The notes beneath the pieces are model-generated. The model had not been told where the DNA came from and searched no databases. It saw only the letters and a program-made list of their open reading frames with translations. A stretch of DNA of 32,450 nt, from contig CAJUII010000031.1 in the NCBI GenBank assembly GCA_910586405.1, positions 1 through 32,450 on the forward strand, given 5' to 3'. The position numbers were made by a program, and so were the translations under genes. Below, in pieces: positions 1 to 6,546 of this stretch (positions are counted from its first letter, which is position 1; each line of letters begins with the position of its first letter). This DNA comes from an uncultured Lachnospiraceae bacterium (GTDB lineage Bacteria > Bacillota > Clostridia > Lachnospirales > Lachnospiraceae).

Positions 1-50
1 AATTTCACCATCCTGATTTGTACGCCTGCTGAAGCAGGCAGATGGGAGTT
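1..50 (+). repeat. Leader direct repeat, copy 1
   Basis: This 50-bp sequence recurs at 1004-1053 with a single mismatch (G at 34 becomes A at 1037). It contains a hairpin, GCCTGC at 24-29 and GCAGGC at 34-39 around a TGAA loop, followed by a Shine-Dalgarno-like GGGAG at 44-48. The mismatch falls on the closing pair of the loop. Copy 2 sits directly before the start of the next glycosyltransferase, so the unit looks like a translation-initiation leader that was duplicated. Confidence 0.9.
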
Positions 51-51
51 A

Positions 52-96
52 GTGAGAGAAGTACAAAGTTTTGCGCTGATAAACGCTGTATTTTGA
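52..96 (+). other. Possible 14-codon leader peptide ORF
   Basis: A GTG at 52 follows the GGGAG at 44-48 by only three bases and opens 14 codons ending at TGA 94-96. The next hairpin starts on the following base. It may be a leader peptide or simply what remains after a gene once attached to the repeated leader was replaced. The spacing is tight and no conservation data are available, so this is weak. Confidence 0.2.
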
Positions 97-112
97 GCCG
101 CCGAAAGGCGGC
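97..112 (+). promoter_or_regulatory. GNRA-capped hairpin before the first GT ribosome binding site
   Basis: GCCGCC at 97-102 and GGCGGC at 107-112 form a perfect six-pair stem closed by a GAAA tetraloop. The ribosome binding site GGGGAGA (114-120) follows immediately and the ATG is at 126. A stable stem so close to the initiation site probably influences translation or transcript stability. There is no T tract, so it is not an intrinsic terminator. Confidence 0.5.
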
Positions 113-125
113 AGGGGAGATTAAA

Positions 126-962
126 ATGAAGAAAAAGGATAAATTGGTGAGCGTCGTTGTTCAGGCGTACAACTCTGCGGCCACCATCACAGAGACGCTA
201 GAGTCCGTGAAGGCGCAGGATTATCAGAATATAGAACTCATTGTGACCGATGATCTGTCAAAGGACAATACGATTGAGGTGGTTGCGGCATGGCTTGAAC
301 AGAATGAATCACGTTTTCGTCAGACGCAGCTTGTCACGACCAAAGTCAATACAGGGATTCCAGGGAGCAACAACCGGGCGCTTCGTCATGTGACTGGGCA
401 GTATGTTGAGTTTCTGGCGGCGGATGACCGAATGTCTGTTGATGCGATCAGCGCATATGTATCCTACTGCGAAGCACATCCCAACACGATTCCTATCTCG
501 CGGGTGAGGCTTTTTTCGGAGGATGCGGACTGTGATCTCTCCGCCGTCGCCGCATACTGCGCACGCTGTTATGAGTTTGCGGCGCTGAGTCAGAGGGAGC
601 AGTACCGACAGCTTCTGATACAGAATCGGATTGTTGCACCTGCCGCCGCTTTTTATCCGGTGAAAATCCTGCGCTCGCTCGAAGGCTTTGACGAGGCATA
701 CCGCTGGATGGAAGATTATCCTTTAAATGTGAAGCTTTTGAAAAAGGGATACCGCTTTGGGTTGTTGGACAAAGAGCTGATTCACTACAGGATTTCAGGC
801 GCCTCCATCACAGGCGGCAGCAGGGCGCCGCTCAAGCTTGCGGAGGCAAAGATGTTCTTTCGTGAGAAGATGTGGTACATGATTGGAATTGGTATGGGCT
901 GGGAGGCTGTCAAGCAGTCGAGGAGTTGGATGAAAGTCCTGCTCAGGAGAGGGAAGGTTTGA
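126..962 (+). CDS. Family 2 glycosyltransferase
   Basis: This 278-residue protein is a cytoplasmic GT-A fold transferase that would move a sugar from a nucleotide donor onto a polysaccharide precursor. The N-terminus has the GT2 signature: a VSVVVQAYNS strand-loop at residues 8-17, the VTDDLSKDNT donor-binding stretch around 40-49, and an AADDR metal-binding motif at 98-102 in place of the usual DxD. I chose ATG 126 because it has a good ribosome binding site (GGGGAGA) and places the first beta strand near the N-terminus. The frame is open back to 42 but that extension runs through the leader repeat and hairpin. Acceptor and sugar cannot be inferred. It is the first complete gene of the cluster, and transcription probably enters from upstream. 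Confidence 0.88.
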   Translation: MKKKDKLVSVVVQAYNSAATITETLESVKAQDYQNIELIVTDDLSKDNTIEVVAAWLEQNESRFRQTQLVTTKVNTGIPGSNNRALRHVTGQYVEFLAADDRMSVDAISAYVSYCEAHPNTIPISRVRLFSEDADCDLSAVAAYCARCYEFAALSQREQYRQLLIQNRIVAPAAAFYPVKILRSLEGFDEAYRWMEDYPLNVKLLKKGYRFGLLDKELIHYRISGASITGGSRAPLKLAEAKMFFREKMWYMIGIGMGWEAVKQSRSWMKVLLRRGKV

Positions 963-1003
963 GATTCCACAAAACAGAATCATGGGAGGCGTGTGAAATA
1001 TAA

Positions 1004-1053
1004 AATTTCACCATCCTGATTTGTACGCCTGCTGAAACAGGCAGATGGGAGTT
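1004..1053 (+). repeat. Leader direct repeat, copy 2
   Basis: It matches bases 1-50 at 49 of 50 positions. The hairpin is shortened to GCCTG (1027-1031) and CAGGC (1038-1042) with a CTGAAA loop. Its GGGAG (1047-1051) serves as the ribosome binding site for the GT4 gene starting at 1057, five bases downstream. Confidence 0.9.
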
Positions 1054-1056
1054 CGT

Positions 1057-2247
1057 ATGAATATTATGGTGATACCCGCGTTTTTTCAGACAAAGAGCCG
1101 TCCGACGGTAGGAAGCTTCTTCTTGGAGCAGGCAAAGGCGTTAAAGCAGGCGGGGCATCAGGTGGTCATGCTGTACTGTGACACCTACTCCGTCAAATGT
1201 ATCGGGGAATGGCTTGGTTATGAGGAGCAGGAGGCGGACTGCATTGACGGGGTCAGCGTGTACAGAAAAAAGACATTCTGCCCGCTCAAACACGGTATGG
1301 AGGGACACCGCAGCGCTTTCACAAGAGGCATCGCAGCACTGTATGAGACACAGATAAAAGGCAGGATACAGATTGATATCATCCATGCGCACTGCTGTGT
1401 GTGGGCTGGCACTGCGGCGATGGCACTCTCCAAGCAGACTGGCATCCCCTATGTGATCACAGAGCACGCTACGATGTTTCAGCTTCACAGAGATCAGATC
1501 AGCAGAAAAAATGATCAGTATATCACGCAGGCATTTCAGGGTGCGGCGAGGGTTCTCTGTGTCAGCCGCGCCTTTCGCGAGGTCTTGACGCCATACAGAA
1601 AACAAAGTGAGATACAGGTCGTTGGAAATGTCGTGGACTGTGATTTTTTTCAGCAGACAAACAGGGGCGCAGAAGCCTGTCTAGATAAAGAAAAGTTTAC
1701 TTTTTTCAGTCTGTGCTATATGCAGACGGACGATCAGCTCCGAAAAAAGGGCATCGATATTCTACTTCAGGCGTGGAGAACCCTCCGGCGGACTTGCCCG
1801 CAGGCAAGGCTGGTCGTGGGGGGCGGTGGACAGGCGCTGCAAAAAGCAGTAAAATGGTGCAAGGAGTATGGCATTCAGGATACAGTGGTATTTCTGGGCG
1901 CACTGGACCGACAGCAGACAGCAGCGCAGATGGCGGCATGTGACTGTTTTGTGCTTCCCAGCCGTTATGAGACATTCGGTGTGGTCTATATCGAGGCGAT
2001 GGCGAGTGGAAAGCCAGTGATCGCCACGGCATGCGGCGGACCAGACGACTTTGTAACGCAGGAGAACGGACTGTTGGTTCCCGTTGGGGATGTCAGTGCG
2101 TTAGCGCGTGCGATGCAGCAGATGATGACATCCCGACATCAGTATGATTCGGACAAAATACGGGAGTCTGTGCAGTCGAAATTCAGCAGTCAGGCAATCG
2201 CAGGTCAGCTGGAACAGATTTATAGTGCTGTATTGAACTCAATATAA
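1057..2247 (+). CDS. Family 4 glycosyltransferase (GT-B)
   Basis: This 396-residue protein is a retaining GT-B transferase of the Glycos_transf_1 family with an N-terminal acceptor domain (roughly 1-195) and a C-terminal donor-binding domain. Visible family features are the glycine-rich loop after PTVGSFF near residues 16-22, an H110-A-H pair, a VVGGGG turn at 253-258, and the E-x7-E donor motif with E305 and E313 in ETFGVVYIE, followed by ASGKPVIA. I chose ATG 1057 over the in-frame ATG at 1045, because 1045 lies inside the ribosome binding site of the leader repeat. Length is normal for the family. The sugar is unknown. Confidence 0.9.
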   Translation: MNIMVIPAFFQTKSRPTVGSFFLEQAKALKQAGHQVVMLYCDTYSVKCIGEWLGYEEQEADCIDGVSVYRKKTFCPLKHGMEGHRSAFTRGIAALYETQIKGRIQIDIIHAHCCVWAGTAAMALSKQTGIPYVITEHATMFQLHRDQISRKNDQYITQAFQGAARVLCVSRAFREVLTPYRKQSEIQVVGNVVDCDFFQQTNRGAEACLDKEKFTFFSLCYMQTDDQLRKKGIDILLQAWRTLRRTCPQARLVVGGGGQALQKAVKWCKEYGIQDTVVFLGALDRQQTAAQMAACDCFVLPSRYETFGVVYIEAMASGKPVIATACGGPDDFVTQENGLLVPVGDVSALARAMQQMMTSRHQYDSDKIRESVQSKFSSQAIAGQLEQIYSAVLNSI

Positions 2248-2280
2248 AAAGCGAAACAGTATGAATAAGAGAGGAGTTAT

Positions 2281-2311
2281 TGTTCATTGAAATATCGATA
2301 CAGAATGAACA
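2281..2311 (+). promoter_or_regulatory. Perfect 8-bp inverted repeat in the gap before a GT2 gene
   Basis: TGTTCATT at 2281-2288 and AATGAACA at 2304-2311 are exact reverse complements around a 15-base spacer. The unit lies in the 80-bp gap between two glycosyltransferase genes, just upstream of the GAGGGAAG ribosome binding site. It could be an RNA hairpin or a dimeric protein-binding site. Nothing shows which. Confidence 0.35.
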
Positions 2312-2327
2312 GTGACAGAGGGAAGAA

Positions 2328-3071
2328 ATGGACAAGACAAGCGGTCAGGAAATTTTGGTGTCGATCATCACACCGTGCTTCAACAGTGAAAAGACCATCG
2401 AGAAGACATTGGCGTGCATTGAGGAACAGACCTACAGCAATATCGAATATATCATCATCGATGGCGGCTCCACAGACGCTACATTGGAACGCATCGACAG
2501 TCACCGCAGACAGCTGCCAGCGCAGCTTAGGGTGATATCCGAGAAGGATGGTGGTATTTACGACGCGATGAACAAGGGCATCCGCCTGGCATCGGGGCAG
2601 CTGATCGGCATTGTCAACAGCGACGACTGGTATGAGCCAGACACTGTCTGGCAGGCGGTGAGCAATTATCAAGGCAATCCATACGAGGTGATCTATGGGA
2701 TGCAGCGAACCTATTTGGACGGTCGGGAGAAGGCGACTGTGCTTTATCATCATGACTTTCTGCCACAGCAGATGATCACGCATCCCACCTGCTTTGTGAC
2801 AAAGGCTGCCTATGAAGCGCTTGGCGTTTTTGACACGCAGTACCGCTCGGCAGCAGACTATGACTTGATGCTGCGGTTTTACGAGTCCAGAAAGGTGGTA
2901 TTTACGCCTGTTATGAGTGTGCTCTCAAATTTTCAGCTTGGCGGCATGTCGAGCAGTCAGAAGGGGGTGCGTGAAAATGCGCGCATCCGTTATCGCAGAG
3001 GATATATGAGCAGAAAACGCTATTATTTTGTCACACTCAAAAGTCATCTATTTGAGTGGACACATCGGTAG
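2328..3071 (+). CDS. Family 2 glycosyltransferase, WcaA/colanic-type
   Basis: This 247-residue cytoplasmic transferase carries the GT2 N-terminal strand VSIITPCFNS (11-20), the IIDGGSTDAT donor loop (43-52), a KDGGIYDAMNKGI segment (73-85) and the NSDDW metal-binding motif (97-101). The GGSTD and KDGGIYDAMNKG combination is typical of the short GT2 enzymes found in colanic acid and other exopolysaccharide clusters. The ribosome binding site GAGGGAAG lies just before ATG 2328. The next gene begins 35 bases after the stop. Which residue it adds is unknown. Confidence 0.9.
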   Translation: MDKTSGQEILVSIITPCFNSEKTIEKTLACIEEQTYSNIEYIIIDGGSTDATLERIDSHRRQLPAQLRVISEKDGGIYDAMNKGIRLASGQLIGIVNSDDWYEPDTVWQAVSNYQGNPYEVIYGMQRTYLDGREKATVLYHHDFLPQQMITHPTCFVTKAAYEALGVFDTQYRSAADYDLMLRFYESRKVVFTPVMSVLSNFQLGGMSSSQKGVRENARIRYRRGYMSRKRYYFVTLKSHLFEWTHR

Positions 3072-3106
3072 GCAGATTGCGGATGAGCAGGGAGTTGGAG
3101 GAGCAG

Positions 3107-4243
3107 ATGAAGCTGGCAGTCATTTCATTAAACACAGAGAAGAAGAATCTGAGTCAGTATTATAATTCACAGGCGGAGGGCATGGCGAAGGCATTTGCGG
3201 CGGCGGGACATGAAGTGACCGTGTATCATCTGATCCCGGACATGGAGCAGGACGAGGAGCGCCAGCAAAAACACGGAGTTGATATTGTCTATCAAAAGTG
3301 CCGTCATATCGGCAAACATGCACTCCCGGACTGCCGAAGGCTTGATCGGGACAAGGACTGCTATATCACAGCCTCTGACAATTATCTGGCACTGGGATAT
3401 TTTCTGAAATGGTGCGGCAAAAACCAGATTCTGTGTATGCCCTATATCGGCGTGGCGCACAGCAACAATGTGTCGGCGTGGAAGCGCAGGATTGTGGACC
3501 TTCTCTGCAATAATATAAAATATTATAAGAGGATACCGACGATCGTGAAGGGACCGCAATTGGAGGCTGATCTGAGACGCCGGGGGGCAAGCCAGGTTTA
3601 CGTGGTGCCTGTCGGGCTGGATCAGACGATGCTAAAGCAGAATTACGCACAGTATGACAGCGCGGGACTGCGGAAGCGATGGGGATATCAGGCGCAGGAC
3701 AAAGTGCTGTTGTATGTCGGAAGAATGCGCGCTGAGAAAAATCCGGTTCGGCTAGTGGAGCTGTTTGGCAGATTACATCACAAGGATTCTCACTGCCGCT
3801 TGCTGATGATCGGGCAGGGCGAGCTGCTCTCTGCGGTAGAGGAGAAGATAAGCGCGCTGTCACTTGGCGATGTGGTTCAGCTTGTAAGGCAGGTTCCAAA
3901 TGATCAGATGTGGGAATTGTACAGGATTGCGGACTGTTTTGTCAATTACTGCGCGACAGAGATTTTTGGCATGGCGATCCTAGAGGCGATGTACTATGAG
4001 TGCTGCGTCATAGCACTAAGGGCACCGGGACCAGAGGTTATCCTTAAGGACGGCCAAAGTGGATATCTGTGTGACAGTGAACAGGCGCTCATGGAATGTC
4101 TGCAAACAGGTGACTGGACAGCAGTCGGACAGCGGGCACACCAGCGTGTCATGGAACATTTTGTCTGGGAAAAGTCGGCGGCGAAAATCATTGAGCTCAT
4201 AGACAACTATCGAACAAGAAACATAAAGAATCAGAAACTATAA
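3107..4243 (+). CDS. Family 4 glycosyltransferase (GT-B)
   Basis: This 378-residue GT-B enzyme has an N-terminal domain starting MKLAVISLN and a donor domain beginning near residue 198 with KVLLYVGRMRAEKNP. The E-x7-E motif is at E285 and E293 (EIFGMAILE). I chose ATG 3107 because GGAGG at 3097-3101 is five bases upstream and this start places the first beta strand at residue 2. An upstream in-frame ATG at 3083 and one at 3056 inside the preceding gene have no comparable site. The region after the second Glu (AMYYECCVIALRAPGPEVI) replaces the usual ASGxPVI loop, so donor specificity may be unusual. Confidence 0.9.
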   Translation: MKLAVISLNTEKKNLSQYYNSQAEGMAKAFAAAGHEVTVYHLIPDMEQDEERQQKHGVDIVYQKCRHIGKHALPDCRRLDRDKDCYITASDNYLALGYFLKWCGKNQILCMPYIGVAHSNNVSAWKRRIVDLLCNNIKYYKRIPTIVKGPQLEADLRRRGASQVYVVPVGLDQTMLKQNYAQYDSAGLRKRWGYQAQDKVLLYVGRMRAEKNPVRLVELFGRLHHKDSHCRLLMIGQGELLSAVEEKISALSLGDVVQLVRQVPNDQMWELYRIADCFVNYCATEIFGMAILEAMYYECCVIALRAPGPEVILKDGQSGYLCDSEQALMECLQTGDWTAVGQRAHQRVMEHFVWEKSAAKIIELIDNYRTRNIKNQKL

Positions 4244-4270
4244 TATATAGAACAAGGAATACAGGATAAA

Positions 4271-5326
4271 ATGATGGAAAAACAAACAAGAATCAGATAT
4301 TTTGACCTCATCAGGGGAATTGCGATTCTCCTCGTCCTATGGGGGCATATCATACAGTTTGGAGGGGGAGAGAGCGAGCCTTTTGCCAACAAGGCATTTA
4401 TTTTTATCTATTCGTTTCACATGCCGCTCTTTTTGCTGATCAGCGGATTTTTTCTGGCAAAGTCCATAGGCAAACGCAGTTTTGTGCAGAATATCAAGAG
4501 GAAAGTAGTTCACATTATAGTTCCGGCGGTGCTTGGCGGTGTAGGTTTTTATGTGGTCAAGCTTGTGGTGGAGCGGCTGCTTGGCAGGGATACGTATCCG
4601 GTGAGTATGGCCATGCTGTTTGAGGAGATAGGGAATATCTGGTTTCTGTGGTGCATGTTCATGTGTTCTGTGGCGCTGCTTGCAGCGGCTGCCTTGGCAA
4701 GAAAGCTTGGCAGTGAGCGCTTTATGCCGGTGATTCTTCTGGCGGTGATTGTTTTATTTGCTGTCTTGCCGTACAGTGAGTACAATATCTATCTGTTTCC
4801 GTATTTTGTGACAGGCTTTTATATGGGGAGAGGAACCTTTCAAAAGCTGTCAAAACTCGAATTATTCTCTGTCATGCTCTTTCCCATGATGCTGCAAAAC
4901 TTTAGTGACAAACACTTTATCTATGCGTCAGGTGTGAGCCTGTTATCGTCGAATTACGGGGCAGCGGAGCAATGCTTGATCAATGTGTTTCGATGGCTGA
5001 TTGGGTTTGCGGGTTGTTTTGTGGTCATTTTGTTCACGAGAAAGCTGGATGAGAGCTTTCAGGAAAATAAAGTTTGTGCGCTCATCTGCGATATCGGAAA
5101 GTGCACGTTGGAAATCTATATTCTGCAAAGAATTGTGGTAGAGTACCTTGGCGCAAAGGTCCTGTGGAAACTGGTGAACGGTCCGGGCAGTGTTGTTCTG
5201 GGAAATGAAATCGTATACAGCTATGTGTTTACGCCAGTGTGTTCGATTGCTTTTACGCTGTTATTGTATTATATTGTAAAAGGAGCAAAGACAATAAGGA
5301 GGAGCATTCATGCAGATAAAATGTAA
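4271..5326 (+). CDS. Acyltransferase 3 family membrane protein
   Basis: This 351-residue integral membrane protein belongs to the acyltransferase 3 family, whose members O-acetylate or otherwise acylate sugars of surface polymers. The N-terminus shows the family hallmark RYFDLIRGIAILLVLWGH (residues 9-26), where His26 corresponds to the conserved catalytic histidine. Roughly ten hydrophobic segments follow. The start is ATG 4271 or the adjacent ATG 4274; the ribosome binding site (AGGATAA) is weak. The end overlaps the next gene by 17 bases, which suggests translational coupling with the aminotransferase. It probably decorates the repeat unit built by this cluster. Confidence 0.88.
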   Translation: MMEKQTRIRYFDLIRGIAILLVLWGHIIQFGGGESEPFANKAFIFIYSFHMPLFLLISGFFLAKSIGKRSFVQNIKRKVVHIIVPAVLGGVGFYVVKLVVERLLGRDTYPVSMAMLFEEIGNIWFLWCMFMCSVALLAAAALARKLGSERFMPVILLAVIVLFAVLPYSEYNIYLFPYFVTGFYMGRGTFQKLSKLELFSVMLFPMMLQNFSDKHFIYASGVSLLSSNYGAAEQCLINVFRWLIGFAGCFVVILFTRKLDESFQENKVCALICDIGKCTLEIYILQRIVVEYLGAKVLWKLVNGPGSVVLGNEIVYSYVFTPVCSIAFTLLLYYIVKGAKTIRRSIHADKM

Positions 5327-6401
5327 TGTGCTGGACAGACAGTTTGAGATGTTTCAGGCGGAGTACGAGGCGGCGGCGCTGCGGGTGCTGCGGTCCGGCT
5401 GGTATGTGCTTGGCAGTGAGGTCAGTGCGTTTGAGGAGGCGTTTGCCGCCTACACAGGGCGGAATTATTGTATCGGTCTAAATTCAGGTCTGGACGCACT
5501 GATTCTGTCGGTGCGGGCACTTGGCATCGGCGCGGGCGATGAAGTTCTCGTACAGTCAAACACCTACATTGCTACAGTGCTCGGCATCACGGAAAATGGC
5601 GCAGTTCCAGTGTTTGTGGAGCCGGATGAATACTATAATATCGATACAGCGAAAATCGAGGCGGCCATCACGGACAGGACAAAAGCAATCTTGGTCACAC
5701 ACCTCTATGGACAGGCATCGCAAATGACGCCCATCGTGGAGATTGCTCAGAAGCATCATCTGGAACTGATCGAGGACTGCGCCCAGTCCCACGGAGCATG
5801 TTTTGACGGGCAGATGACAGGCACATTTGGCAGGGCAGGCTGTTTTAGCTTTTATCCGACCAAAAATCTCGGTGCGTTCGGCGATGCGGGAGCGGTTGTG
5901 ACAGATGATGAGGCTTTAGCAGACAAGCTTCGCATGATGCGCAATTACGGCAGCAGAGTGCGCTACCACAATGAGATTGAAGGCGTTAATTCCAGACTGG
6001 ACGAGATGCAGGCAGCGCTTCTGCGCGTGAAGCTTTTGCATCTGGACGCATTGAATGCGGAGCGAACAGTGTTAGCGCGGCGATATGATGAAATGATCAC
6101 GAATCCGAAGATTCTCCTGCCCAGGCGGCGGGAGGGGGCGGAGAGCATCTACCATCAGTATGTGATACGCTGTACAGCGCGGGAGGCATTGCAGGCATAT
6201 CTTGCGCAAAAGGACATCCAGACACAAATACACTATCCTATACCGCCGCATCTGGCAGCGTGCTATCAGCATTTGGGGTATCATCAAGGCGATTATCCAA
6301 TTGCTGAACAGTATGCGGATGAGGTGTTGAGCCTGCCGATGTACACAGGAATGACAAAAGAGGAACAGTGTTATGTGATTGATTGTCTGAATGCTTTTTG
6401 A
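5310..6401 (+). CDS. DegT/DnrJ/EryC1/StrS family sugar aminotransferase
   Basis: This 363-residue PLP enzyme transaminates a nucleotide-linked keto sugar. The fold signature runs through LNSGLDAL (57-64), EDCAQSHGA (155-163) and FYPTKNLGAFGDAGA (181-195), with K185 as the Schiff-base lysine. The N-terminal pattern VLRSGWYVLGSEVSAFEEAFA resembles FdtB/QdtB and WecE enzymes that make 3-amino- or 4-amino-6-deoxyhexoses. The FdtA-like isomerase encoded two genes downstream favours a 3-amino product such as dTDP-Fuc3N or dTDP-Qui3N, but that is inference. The start has an excellent ribosome binding site (GGAGGAG at 5298-5304) inside the preceding gene. Confidence 0.92.
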   Translation: MQIKCNVLDRQFEMFQAEYEAAALRVLRSGWYVLGSEVSAFEEAFAAYTGRNYCIGLNSGLDALILSVRALGIGAGDEVLVQSNTYIATVLGITENGAVPVFVEPDEYYNIDTAKIEAAITDRTKAILVTHLYGQASQMTPIVEIAQKHHLELIEDCAQSHGACFDGQMTGTFGRAGCFSFYPTKNLGAFGDAGAVVTDDEALADKLRMMRNYGSRVRYHNEIEGVNSRLDEMQAALLRVKLLHLDALNAERTVLARRYDEMITNPKILLPRRREGAESIYHQYVIRCTAREALQAYLAQKDIQTQIHYPIPPHLAACYQHLGYHQGDYPIAEQYADEVLSLPMYTGMTKEEQCYVIDCLNAF

Positions 6402-6546
6402 TGCGGCATATAATCATCGCATCAACTGTATTTAGATCTAAGGAATCAGATCACCAGTAATTGCAAAAAGAAGTCAGATTAAACAGGGCGGGAAACGCCG
6501 GAGCTAATTCCCGTGGCTGTGCCAAAGTAAAGAAGGTTTGTATAAA
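6402..6546 (+). promoter_or_regulatory. 145-bp intergenic leader with a -10 candidate and pseudoknot potential
   Basis: A perfect TATAAT lies at 6409-6414, although only a poor -35 (TTGTCT at 6383-6388, 20-base spacer) can be paired with it. Further down, GGC at 6487-6489 can pair with GCC at 6497-6499, while the loop GGGAA (6490-6494) is complementary to TTCCC (6508-6512). That geometry would form an H-type pseudoknot. A small GGC/GCC hairpin at 6515-6523 follows, then the ribosome binding site AAGAAGG (6530-6536). The alternative CGGGAA/TTCCCG stem would exclude the first helix. I do not recognise a known riboswitch class. Confidence 0.35.

Noticed and set aside
1..125. Cyclic-di-GMP, ZTP or fluoride riboswitch upstream of the first GT
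   Set aside because: None of the conserved core sequences of those classes is visible; only simple hairpins and a repeat are present.
42..125. N-terminal extension of the first GT2 gene from ATG 42
   Set aside because: It would translate through the leader repeat and the GAAA hairpin, and the family start fits ATG 126 with a good ribosome binding site.
6484..6525. Resemblance of the leader (CCCG and CTGTG near its 3' part) to a cobalamin riboswitch core
   Set aside because: The other conserved cobalamin segments and the characteristic CCACTG order are absent, the element is too short, and the downstream gene has no link to cobalamin.
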